Below, piece after piece: positions 1-7,900 of a DNA stretch of 63,939 nt. The stretch lies in contig QCCF01000010.1 of the NCBI GenBank assembly GCA_003281365.1, positions 1 through 63,939 on the forward strand. Reading direction: 5' to 3'. Each line of letters opens with the position of its first letter. The stretch's first letter is position 1. Below the pieces are notes generated by a model that searched no databases, was not told the origin of the DNA, and worked only from the letters and a program-made list of their open reading frames with translations. This stretch comes from Prochlorococcus sp. AG-347-K18 (lineage in GTDB: Bacteria; Cyanobacteriota; Cyanobacteriia; PCC-6307; Cyanobiaceae). The position numbers were made by a program, and so were the translations under genes.

Positions 1-1
1 T

Positions 2-1276
2 TCAAGGGCAATTAATCTATTAGAGGAATATTTTGCTATTAATTTACCAACTATAAATAGTTCAAATTTAATAAATAATGAGGATAATTTTATAAAATTA
101 CGTAGGGATCGTATACATAAAATTCTTGGCCCTTTAATCATTAAAGATCAAGTTGAAATAAGGAATTTATCTGATACAGAAATAGTTGATAAATTGAAAC
201 TCATAGGATGTAATTTAAAAAGCAAAGAATATGGCTGGGATGTAGCAGTACTTCCAAATAGATCACAAGATTTAATAAGAGAAATAGATTTAATTGAAGA
301 AATTGCTAGATTAATAGGCTATGACAGGTTCGATTTAAATCTACCTAACCCAATTAACCCTGGAAAATTATCGTGGGAGCAATTGGCATTGAGAAAGATA
401 AAAAATGGTTTTATAGAAAATGGTTTTAACGAGGTACTAAGTTTTTCTCTTGTACCAGAAGATGATAAATCGCTTATTAGGATTTCTAATCCTTTGTTAC
501 AAGAAACAAGCTGTCTTAGAGATAATATTTGGAAAGAACATTTAGAGATTGTGAATCGTAATATAAAAGCTGGACAAGCAAGTTGTTATATTTTTGAAAT
601 TGGAAATATTTTTTATAAGAATACTGATCTTATTCAAGAAGAGATTTTGAATGGCGCAATTTTTGGCAATAGGAGATTTGGTAAATGGGTGAATTCAGGA
701 AATGATCTCGATTATTACCAAGCTAGAGGCAAGCTAAAGGAGGCCTTATCCTGTTTGAATATAAAAATTGAAGATAAACCTTCTGATATAATTGAATTTC
801 TTCACCCTGGAAGAACAGCAAAATTATTTATTGAAGGAAAAGAGGCAGGCTATTTTGGAGAAATTCATCCCAAATTATTAATTGAAAAGAAGGCTTTAAA
901 AAAAGTTTATATTTTTAATATAAAAATTAGAAATCTCTTGCAAGGTTGTACAAGGCAAAATAAATGGATACCAATTTTCAAACAATACCCTATTGTTCCA
1001 AAAATGGAGAGGGATATTAATTTTATATTTAGTAAAAAATATTTAATAAGTCAAATAAAATCAGAAATAAGAAAAGCTGGAAAAAATCTATTAGAAGATG
1101 TAAGTTTAATTGATATTTTTGAGGATACTAATCTTGGCGAAGATTTTATAAGTTATACATTTCGCTTATCTTACAGAGATAAAGATAAAACATTACTAGA
1201 TTCAGATATTTCATTAATTCATTCAAATATTATTTCTAAGGTTGAGAAAAGTTTTAATACTAATTTAAGAAACTAA
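2..1276 (+). CDS. pheT: Phenylalanyl-tRNA synthetase beta subunit, 3' part (truncated by window edge)
   Basis: The frame is open from base 2, so this is the C-terminal ~424 residues of a protein that is usually about 800 long; the true start lies upstream of the window. The beta subunit pairs with PheS to charge tRNA-Phe. Visible parts in order are a B5 domain (the run PNRSQDLIREIDLIEEIARL then IGYDRF), the catalytic-core-like region, and a C-terminal FDX-ACB anticodon-binding domain beginning near the residues FKQYPIVPKMERDI. The first in-frame ATG at 194 is internal and is not a start. The stop is followed by a hairpin repeat at 1290-1316. The missing N-terminal half is a window-edge effect, not a pseudogene. 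Confidence 0.95.
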   Translation, partial: SRAINLLEEYFAINLPTINSSNLINNEDNFIKLRRDRIHKILGPLIIKDQVEIRNLSDTEIVDKLKLIGCNLKSKEYGWDVAVLPNRSQDLIREIDLIEEIARLIGYDRFDLNLPNPINPGKLSWEQLALRKIKNGFIENGFNEVLSFSLVPEDDKSLIRISNPLLQETSCLRDNIWKEHLEIVNRNIKAGQASCYIFEIGNIFYKNTDLIQEEILNGAIFGNRRFGKWVNSGNDLDYYQARGKLKEALSCLNIKIEDKPSDIIEFLHPGRTAKLFIEGKEAGYFGEIHPKLLIEKKALKKVYIFNIKIRNLLQGCTRQNKWIPIFKQYPIVPKMERDINFIFSKKYLISQIKSEIRKAGKNLLEDVSLIDIFEDTNLGEDFISYTFRLSYRDKDKTLLDSDISLIHSNIISKVEKSFNTNLRN

Positions 1277-1289
1277 CTATATTACTCGT

Positions 1290-1316
1290 CTCAATTAAGA
1301 CTAGGATTAAGTCTAA
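1290..1316 (-). repeat. Hairpin repeat, inverted copy (copy A)
   Basis: The arms AGACT (1298-1302) and AGTCT (1310-1314) form a small hairpin just after pheT. Read on the minus strand, the 27 bases match copy C at 2024-2050 at 21 of 27 positions by eye. It is therefore an inverted, shorter relative of the two direct copies downstream. It has no T-run, so it is not an obvious intrinsic terminator. Confidence 0.55.
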
Positions 1317-1360
1317 TTCTGATTCTCACATTAGAGAACTAATAATCACCTAAAACTACT

Positions 1361-1385
1361 TCATGATGTATTATATGTATCATGA
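1361..1385. promoter_or_regulatory. Inverted repeat overlapping the start codon of the small exported-protein gene
   Basis: TCATGAT (1361-1367) is exactly repeated in inverse as ATCATGA (1379-1385), with an 11-base AT-rich spacer. The ATG at 1382 lies inside the right arm. The element could be an operator or an mRNA hairpin hiding the start codon. No Shine-Dalgarno sequence is visible between the arms. The symmetry is seen directly; the regulatory role is inferred. Confidence 0.35.
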
Positions 1386-1630
1386 TCAATTTGTTATCTT
1401 TATTGCTATCTTCTTTACTTTGGGTACAAGTTCCCCAGTGGTCAGATGATTGGTCTAAATGTTCCGTCGACGTTCCTGACGCCTCCTGTCATTGGTATAT
1501 AACTTCACCTGACAATACTTTTGGTGAAGGATTTGATTGGGCTAATGCTCCATGGTTTGATGCTAACGGCTTAAGCGATGTCCCAAGTATTGGGAAACAA
1601 AGTGCTATTCAAAAGTTGCAAAATAAGTAG
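1382..1630 (+). CDS. Small exported-looking protein, unknown function (82 aa)
   Basis: I do not recognise this family. Residues 1-16 are very hydrophobic (MINLLSLLLSSLLWVQ) and look like a signal peptide or membrane anchor, although the N-terminus has no positive charge. The rest is soluble, acidic and aromatic-rich, with many Trp, Asp and Ser and two cysteines nine residues apart (C27, C36) that could form a disulfide outside the cytoplasm. By hand count 1381-1620 is about 41% GC, well above its flanks. The higher GC suggests selection on codons or a different origin. It stands alone, bracketed by hairpin repeats, with an inverted repeat over its start. A real gene is likely but not certain. 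Confidence 0.6.
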   Translation: MINLLSLLLSSLLWVQVPQWSDDWSKCSVDVPDASCHWYITSPDNTFGEGFDWANAPWFDANGLSDVPSIGKQSAIQKLQNK

Positions 1631-2057
1631 TACTGTCTATAAGGCAGCACGGCTAATTTAAATAGCACCTCACAGCAGTCATTTTTAGGCATTATTTTAT
1701 ACTTGGACATTTATAGGACATAAATTATTAATTTATTAATCAATTTTTGGATTTTGTAGAGCATTAAATAACTGGAGGGATAGTAGATAGTAGTAGATTC
1801 TATTTAAATTTAAAATTTATATATCTAATTTATCTAATATGAGACTTTAAAGTAGACTACTATTAAGTCTTAAATGAGATTTACTATACATAATATTTTA
1901 CAAAAATAAATTTTATTTTAATTTCTATTTACTCAAAATAATTCTCCATTTATTTGACTATTTACATTTTTTAGATCTCCAGTGTTTGATGGTCGCGGTG
2001 ATCTTATCTGAGACTATAAAATAGACTTATATTTAGTCTTATATGAGAATAAGTATA
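1631..2057. other. 427-base intergenic region with repeats, no gene seen
   Basis: This is the longest gene-free stretch in the window. I found no ORF above about 11 codons and no tRNA-like fold. It contains a short direct repeat GGACAT-ttata-GGACAT near 1704, a TAGTAGA-type microrepeat near 1781-1797, two direct copies of the hairpin repeat (1841-1889, 2010-2058), and a locally GC-rich patch at about 1989-2003. A small RNA here is possible, but nothing in the sequence proves one. Confidence 0.6.
1841..1889 (+). repeat. 49-base hairpin repeat, direct copy B
   Basis: The copy begins GAGACT and ends ACTATAC, with inverted arms AGACT (1842-1846) and AGTCT (1866-1870) around an AGTAGACTACT near-palindrome. 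It matches copy C at about 40 of 49 positions in ungapped hand alignment. Together with copy A it brackets the small gene at 1382-1630. Confidence 0.65.
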
Positions 2058-2058
2058 C
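2010..2058 (+). repeat. 49-base hairpin repeat, direct copy C
   Basis: This is the second direct copy, with arms AGACT (2011-2015) and AGTCT (2035-2039). Its last base coincides with the stop codon of the minus-strand J-domain gene (TAG, 2060-2058). That placement at a gene end is common for mobile hairpin elements of the REP or MITE kind, or for bidirectional terminators, but it has no long T-run. Confidence 0.65.
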
Positions 2059-3071
2059 TAATTTCTATATAGATTTTTTAGCAATTGATACGCTTCATTT
2101 AATTTCCTCATTTGATCTGTCGAACCTCCAGCATCTGGATGCGTCTCTAATGCTATTGATTTATAGGCCTCCCTAATTTTTCGTAATGTATGAGCTGATC
2201 CTGCTGATGTTGATAAATTCAACAATTTAAGTGCTCCTAGTACCGTCATTGTTGAGTCCAAAGTTTCAAATGAATTTGATCTGTTATTTCGCTTAAATCT
2301 ACACACAAACCTCCTCATTAGTGTTGGTATCCTATTTATTAAATCTGATGTAGCAAAAGGGTCTTCTAAAACGCCAATCATTAATAAAACAATTTCAAGG
2401 GATGGATTTTTCTTTATCCAAAATGGGCATAATTCAGACATAAATTTATTGGCTGCACTCCACGTAAAAGGTAGATTTTCTGTTCCTTCAAGATTTGGCC
2501 ATATATCCCTTCCAAACCAATCCATCGCAGCTTCTACTACATGATCGTTAGGAACTGTTCCATATAAGGTTTTCCAATGACTAATTAACGCTATTCGACA
2601 TTTTATTAATTCAGCTTCTTTAATTGCATTAATTTGAATATCATTAATATTCTCTTTTAATTTTTCACTATTAATACTTCTTCTTAGATTCTTTACTTTT
2701 TTTTCAACAAAATTGGGAAGGCTTATGTTTAAGTTGGCTTTTTCTTTATATTGATCGTTATTTACAATTTCTTTATTTAAAGATATCTTATTAACTTCTT
2801 TTTTAATTTCTGATTTAACTAATACCAATGCAGTATTTTCATCAATATTTAAATTTTCATTATTATTCTTATTTTCGTTAAAGTTTATTTCTTGTTGTTG
2901 GTTCTTAGGTAGTAAATCATCTTCTTGAAGAAGCTCTTTAAGTATCTTCTCAATTACAGGTCCTCTAGCTCTAAATCCCCACTCTTTTCTTAATTGATCA
3001 AACCTTGAAATTAGTTCCTCAGGTAAATCAATTGAAATTCTTTTTGTATATGATTTTTCAGGAATATTCAA
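2058..3071 (-). CDS. Ribbon-helix-helix / J-domain fusion protein (337 aa)
   Basis: Residues about 8-50 resemble a ribbon-helix-helix DNA-binding or dimerisation fold (RISIDLPEELISRFDQLRKE, then a second helix). A long Asn/Lys/Glu-rich linker of about 80 residues follows. A compact middle domain (about 150-290) is of unknown type and rich in Trp and Phe. The C-terminus (about 298-337) is a J domain with the HPD motif at 311-313, which would stimulate an Hsp70. There is no zinc-finger or G/F region, so it is not a canonical DnaJ. In Prochlorococcus such proteins are called DnaJ-like; the combination with an RHH-like N-terminus is unusual. Its stop overlaps hairpin repeat C. The J domain is confident; the RHH call is moderate. 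Confidence 0.8.
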   Translation of the reverse strand: MNIPEKSYTKRISIDLPEELISRFDQLRKEWGFRARGPVIEKILKELLQEDDLLPKNQQQEINFNENKNNNENLNIDENTALVLVKSEIKKEVNKISLNKEIVNNDQYKEKANLNISLPNFVEKKVKNLRRSINSEKLKENINDIQINAIKEAELIKCRIALISHWKTLYGTVPNDHVVEAAMDWFGRDIWPNLEGTENLPFTWSAANKFMSELCPFWIKKNPSLEIVLLMIGVLEDPFATSDLINRIPTLMRRFVCRFKRNNRSNSFETLDSTMTVLGALKLLNLSTSAGSAHTLRKIREAYKSIALETHPDAGGSTDQMRKLNEAYQLLKNLYRN

Positions 3072-3170
3072 TAATAATTTTTGAATAGTGAGGAATTTAT
3101 TTAATTTTATTCAAAAAAAATTGAAAGTCCACATGGAACATTGTTTTTAAATTAAAACCAACTTATTTTC

Positions 3171-3392
3171 ATGTCACAAGTCAGTAAGTTATCTTTTTAT
3201 AATAAGATAAAAATGTTTAATTGTTATTTGAAGTCATCTAAAGACAAAAAGAGTTTTTATCAACATAAGAAACTGGAAATGCTCAATTATATTAAAGATT
3301 CACTTGAACGTAAAATCGCCTCTGTAACAGCTTCTATAGAAGTTTTAGAAAGCCAAATAAGTAGGGATAATGAAGTCGAAGCAACTAATTAA
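3171..3392 (+). CDS. Small basic coiled-coil protein, unknown function (73 aa)
   Basis: I do not recognise a family. The protein is Lys-rich in its first half. The second half (about 38-66) is a heptad-like helix suited to a short coiled coil (LERKIASVTASIEVLESQIS). There is no signal peptide or membrane segment. It is divergent from the J-domain gene (99-base gap) and convergent with the ATP adenylyltransferase gene only 3 bases away. The tight packing supports a real gene. Confidence 0.6.
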   Translation: MSQVSKLSFYNKIKMFNCYLKSSKDKKSFYQHKKLEMLNYIKDSLERKIASVTASIEVLESQISRDNEVEATN

Positions 3393-3395
3393 CTT

Positions 3396-4226
3396 TTAAA
3401 CAAAACTTTCTAGAAGTTTTTCAGGTCCAAATTTCTTTAAATAATTAATATTTGATTTTTCAGTTACTAATAGATATCCTGCAAACCCTAAACCGTTAAT
3501 ACTGAAGCCATGAATATGATCATTTTTTCTCTTTATAATGGCGATCCATCTATTAGTTATTAAAATATTGTAGGGATGTATCGGTCTCTTATCACTAATA
3601 GGGTTTCCAAGTCCTAACTTCTCGCATAAATCTAAATAAAATTCAAAAAGAAATGATGAATTTTCTAAAAAATTAAATTTGGATACAATAATATTTTTTT
3701 TAAGCTTACTATTTATATCTTGATATGAGTTCATCTCTAAAAACCATTTTTCTCTTGGGCATGATATCTCATCTTTAGATCTACGCAGAAGTTGAAAATG
3801 CCTGTGTGGTTGACTTGCTCCCGCAATTGGAGAACTGTTGAAAAACCATAATCCACTAGTATCTTTATTAACTTGTTGGATCGCTCTCCAATCATTAATA
3901 TCTAACCATCCATTTTGAGGTTTCCATTTATTTGTAATTAGTAAAATATGCCCTTTTTGTACAGGGTATTTGTTTAATATTAATTGATGATTATCGCCAA
4001 TTTTATCAATTTCTAGTATCTTTTCCCATGGACAAAATGGATTCTGCTTAGGACCATAAATTTTTTTTTTATTAAATTTTGAAGTATCGAGTTTCCTAAT
4101 TATGAAGTCGTCTTTTTCATATAAATCGCTTGTAATAATATCAGTTTTGAGAGGATATAATGATTGATTATCAATTGATAATCGAGTTTGCTTAAGTGCT
4201 TTTTCCCAATATATTTCTAAACTCAT
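3396..4226 (-). CDS. ATP adenylyltransferase (Ap4A phosphorylase), HIT superfamily
   Basis: This enzyme splits diadenosine tetraphosphate with phosphate to ATP and ADP, clearing a stress dinucleotide. The HIT-type active site is visible as QPHRHFQLL with H141 and H143, preceded by the strand NKYPVQKGHILLITNKW (about 86-101), which is typical of the family. The C-terminal region (RPIHPYNILITNRW) matches the longer Apa2-type layout. The 276 residues are normal for cyanobacterial members. It is followed on the same strand by no close gene; a DUF2237 gene lies 48 bases upstream and may be co-transcribed. Confidence 0.88.
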   Translation of the reverse strand: MSLEIYWEKALKQTRLSIDNQSLYPLKTDIITSDLYEKDDFIIRKLDTSKFNKKKIYGPKQNPFCPWEKILEIDKIGDNHQLILNKYPVQKGHILLITNKWKPQNGWLDINDWRAIQQVNKDTSGLWFFNSSPIAGASQPHRHFQLLRRSKDEISCPREKWFLEMNSYQDINSKLKKNIIVSKFNFLENSSFLFEFYLDLCEKLGLGNPISDKRPIHPYNILITNRWIAIIKRKNDHIHGFSINGLGFAGYLLVTEKSNINYLKKFGPEKLLESFV

Positions 4227-4274
4227 TTAAAATAAATCATCATAATCATTTTAAAAAAAATAATAAATTTGTAG

Positions 4275-4658
4275 TTACTTTTTATTAAATTGATATTCTT
4301 TCAATTTTTCTAGAGGTACTGATTCTAAGACTACAATATTTGTTGATTCTAATATGACTTTTGGTGCAAGACCGTCTAATAATGCTTGCTTCCACCTATC
4401 AAGACAAATACACCAATGATCACCATCCTTTAATCCTGGGAAGGAATAAATAGGCATAGGAGTTATTAAATCATTACCTTGTGATTTACTATATTTCAGG
4501 AAATTATCATCCATTACACAACAAATAGAATGATTCCCTCCATCATTCTTGTCATAGTTGCAAAATCCATTTCTGAACCAACCTGTCATAGGTGAGCAAC
4601 TACATACCTGAATTTTTTCTCCTAGAACATTCAATTGATCTAGATTATTTATGGTCAT
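4275..4658 (-). CDS. DUF2237 family protein (127 aa)
   Basis: The sequence shows the hallmark DUF2237 pattern: NVLGEKIQVCSCSPMTGWFR near the start, then CxYxxxDxGxH, HSICCVMDDNFLKYSKSQGN, and the block GLKDGDHWCICLDRWKQA. The many conserved cysteines (near 18, 20, 33, 46, 47, 84) could bind metal or be redox active. Function is unknown across the family. It lies 48 bases upstream of the ATP adenylyltransferase gene on the same strand. Confidence 0.85.
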   Translation of the reverse strand: MTINNLDQLNVLGEKIQVCSCSPMTGWFRNGFCNYDKNDGGNHSICCVMDDNFLKYSKSQGNDLITPMPIYSFPGLKDGDHWCICLDRWKQALLDGLAPKVILESTNIVVLESVPLEKLKEYQFNKK

Positions 4659-4721
4659 AGATTTTTTAATAATAATAAAACACCAACATTTCCTTAAAAA
4701 AGGTTGACGAGTATGGGGGGT

Positions 4722-4729
4722 AAGGAGGT
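4722..4729 (+). promoter_or_regulatory. Perfect Shine-Dalgarno-like octamer without a start codon at normal spacing
   Basis: AAGGAGGT sits 27 bases before the ATG at 4757, too far for normal initiation. In the frame of that gene the sequence upstream hits TAA at 4721, so no longer protein explains it. A weaker AAGG at 4742-4745 lies 11 bases before the ATG and is the more likely ribosome binding site. The octamer may belong to a leader peptide with a non-standard start or to a regulatory stem. Confidence 0.35.
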
Positions 4730-4756
4730 AATAATTCTAATAAGGTTTTTTTCATT

Positions 4757-4975
4757 ATGGATTGGGACTTTACTGAAAACATAGCATTTAAATCTCTTTA
4801 TGATGCTTTTAAGGATAGTGATGAAACTTCCGCATTAGAATTTTTATCTAGTGATGGTGCTTCATATTATCTTGAGTTAACTCAGGACGCTGCAGGAGAG
4901 GGACTTGATCTTGGAGATAATGAAACTATGGAAGAACTACAGGAGGAAATTATTGAATATTTAGAAAATAACTAA
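4757..4975 (+). CDS. Small acidic conserved protein, unknown function (72 aa)
   Basis: A strongly acidic protein with no membrane segment, rich in Asp, Glu and Leu. It ends in an amphipathic helix (about 55-72, METMEELQEEIIEYLENN-like). It resembles small acidic proteins of picocyanobacteria, but I cannot name the family. It is convergent with metH, with only 9 bases between stops. A hairpin TTTAGC/GCTAAA (4979-4996) spans the junction and may act as a weak two-way terminator. Confidence 0.7.
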   Translation: MDWDFTENIAFKSLYDAFKDSDETSALEFLSSDGASYYLELTQDAAGEGLDLGDNETMEELQEEIIEYLENN

Positions 4976-4978
4976 AGA

Positions 4979-4996
4979 TTTAGCTTAAGCGCTAAA
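4979..4996. terminator. Possible bidirectional terminator hairpin between the 72-aa gene and metH
   Basis: TTTAGC (4979-4984) and GCTAAA (4991-4996) form a 6-bp stem with a 6-base loop, spanning the metH stop codon. Only broken T/A-rich sequence follows on either side, so strength is doubtful. The convergent gene layout makes a shared terminator plausible. Confidence 0.3.
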
Positions 4997-7900
4997 GTAT
5001 TTTGCTTTTGAGTGTAGTGAAATGATAGCTGTGGTGCTTTGTTCAGGATGAAGTTGTTCAGATTCATCCATGGTCAAGTTTATTCTTTTTGCATCCAACA
5101 ATGATAATTGTATATTTGAATCAGATACTTTAGGACAGGCAGGATATCCAAAGGAATATCTAGCTCCTCGATACTTTTGAGCAAGTATTTCTCTATTTTT
5201 ATCTGGTTCTTCAGTCTTAAAACCGCATTCAATACGAATTAATGCATGGACATACTCAGCTAGAGCTTCAGCTAATTGAACAGTAAGACCATGGAATAAT
5301 AAATAATCACTATATTTATCTTGTTGGAATAATTTTTGAGAATATTCACTAGCAATATCGCCCATCGATACTGCCTGCATAGGAAATATATCTATCGGTT
5401 TATCATTTTTTAAATCACAATAAAAATCAGCTATGCATAGATTATTACCGGATTTTTGTCTTGGAAAATTAAATTGGGAAATTGTATTTAATGATTTATC
5501 ATCAAATATGAAAATACTATTATCTTTTCTCCCGCATCTGAAATATCCATAAACTGCTTTGGGTGAAATAAGTTTTTTTTCTATAATTATCTCTAACCAT
5601 TTATCTAACAATGGTTTAGCGTATGAATTCAAATAGTTATTGTATTCATCTACGCTTTGGTTTTTTCCTTTTTTTATTTGCCATTGTCCGCTAAAAAGAG
5701 CTTTTGTATCTAAATAAAAAATTAACTTATTTAAATCTATATCAACGTCGTTCAACACTTTCGTTCCCAAGAAAGGAGCTTGAATAGGTTCTTCTTCATC
5801 TATAAATTTAGATCTTATAAAATTTTCTTTTAAATTTAATTTGGAAGTCTTTGTATGTATGGATATTGATTTTTTATCATCTTGAGAGTTGGCTTTTGAT
5901 GAGGCTAAATTAATATTTATACCCTCATTGTTAATGAACCCCTCTGTATTTGACCAATTACCCTTTTTTTTATTATTCATATATTCATTCATGAATTTAA
6001 GATCAGTGAACGCATCTTTTCCGTACAATATTTTTCCCTTATATATTTTGCTGCAGTCCTCATTTACAAATTTTGGTGTTAATGCAGCGCCTCCTAATAT
6101 TACTGGTACACTAATATTTTCATTGTTAAAAGCCTCTAAATTATCTTTCATAAAAGCAGTTGATTTAACAAGTAATCCGCTCATAGCAATGCAATCGGCA
6201 TTATGCTTCTTTTGTGCATCTATAATTGCTGAAACATCTTGCTTTATTCCAAGATTTATTACGTCATAACCATTATTTGTAAGTATTATGTCAACTAAAT
6301 TTTTTCCAATATCATGAACGTCGCCTTTGACAGTTGCAATTAATATTTTTCCATTTGATATGTTTTCATCTACAGTTTCCATATGTGGTTCTAAAATTGA
6401 GACGGCAAATTTCATTGTTTCGGCGGATTGGAGTACAAATGGCAATTGCATTTGACCTGAGCCAAATAAATCTCCTACAACTTTCATCCCATCTAGTAAA
6501 AATGTATTAATTATTTCAAGAGGTTTATATTTTTTTAACGCTTTGTTTAATTTATCCTCTAAACCTATTTTTTCTCCATCAATAATATGATTTTTTAGAC
6601 TTTCTTCCAGAGTTAAGTTTTTATTTTCTGAAGATGCTTTTTTGAAATCTTGAATAGATAAATCTTGAAAAGCCTTTGTTAATTCTACTAATGGATCATA
6701 AATACAAATATCATCTTCAAATTCTCTTTTGTCATATATCAAATCTAAGCAAAGCTTTTTAGTCTCTTCGGAAATTTTTGATAATGGCAAAATTTTATTT
6801 GGTGCGATGATAGCAGAATCCAATCCTGCTTTAATGCATTCATCTAAAAAAATTGAGTTTAGATTAATTCGGGATAATGGAGAAAGACCAAAACTAATAT
6901 TTGATATCCCCAGTATTATATGGATATCTGGGTAATTATCACGAATTTTTGATATAGCAGTAATTGTCTCTTTAGCGTTTAATCTATCTTCTTCTATTCC
7001 AGTAGATATGGGCAGAGCTAATGGATCAAAAAATAGCTCATAATCAGACAAACCACATTCTCTGGTTCTATTAATCGCTCGTTTAGCAATGTCATATTTT
7101 TTTTCAGCATTTCTTGCCATTCCATCTTCATCAATAGTGCCCACAACAAGTCCTGAGCCATACCCCAAGGCTAAATTTAAAACTTGATCAAACCTTTCAT
7201 TACCGTCTTCGTAATTGGTTGAATTTATAATGCATTTACCTCCAGATGCCTTTAATCCACTTTCCATTTTGTCTGCATCTGTAGAGTCAATCATTAATGG
7301 CAAATTTATATTAGTAACTAGTCTTGAAGTTATTTCTTTCATATCTTTCACTCCGTCTCTCCCCACATAATCAACATTTACATCAAGAACGTGTGCATTT
7401 TCTTTTTGTTGTTGTTTGGCAATTGCAACTAGTCCATCCCAATCATCGTTATTTAACAACTCCCTTACCTTTTTTGATCCACTTGCATTTAATCTTTCTC
7501 CTACTATCAAAATTGAATTGTCTTGTTTGTAAGGCACAGAATTATATATTGATGATGCAGAAGGTATATATCCACTTGAATTATTCTTACCTAATTCTTT
7601 AGACCTTCCGTTATCAATAATTTCATCAATTATTGAAGAAAGATATTTAATATGTTCAGGGGTAGTCCCACAACATCCACCTATTAATTGAACATTAAAA
7701 TCATGTATAAAATTCATTAACTGCATTTTTAATTCTATTGGCTTTAATCTGTAGTGAGCCACACCACCAATATTTTCAGGCAGTCCTGCATTGGGAATAC
7801 AACTTATAGCGAACGGTGAATTTTCGGACAAATATTTAATATGTTCCTTCATTTGTTCTGGACCAGTTGCACAATTAAGTCCAAGGATATCTATATTAAA

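Noticed and set aside
1660-1690. Yfr1-like small RNA suggested by the bases ACCTCACAG
   Set aside because: The match to the known ACTCCTCACAC loop motif is incomplete and no two-stem structure with a T-run surrounds it.
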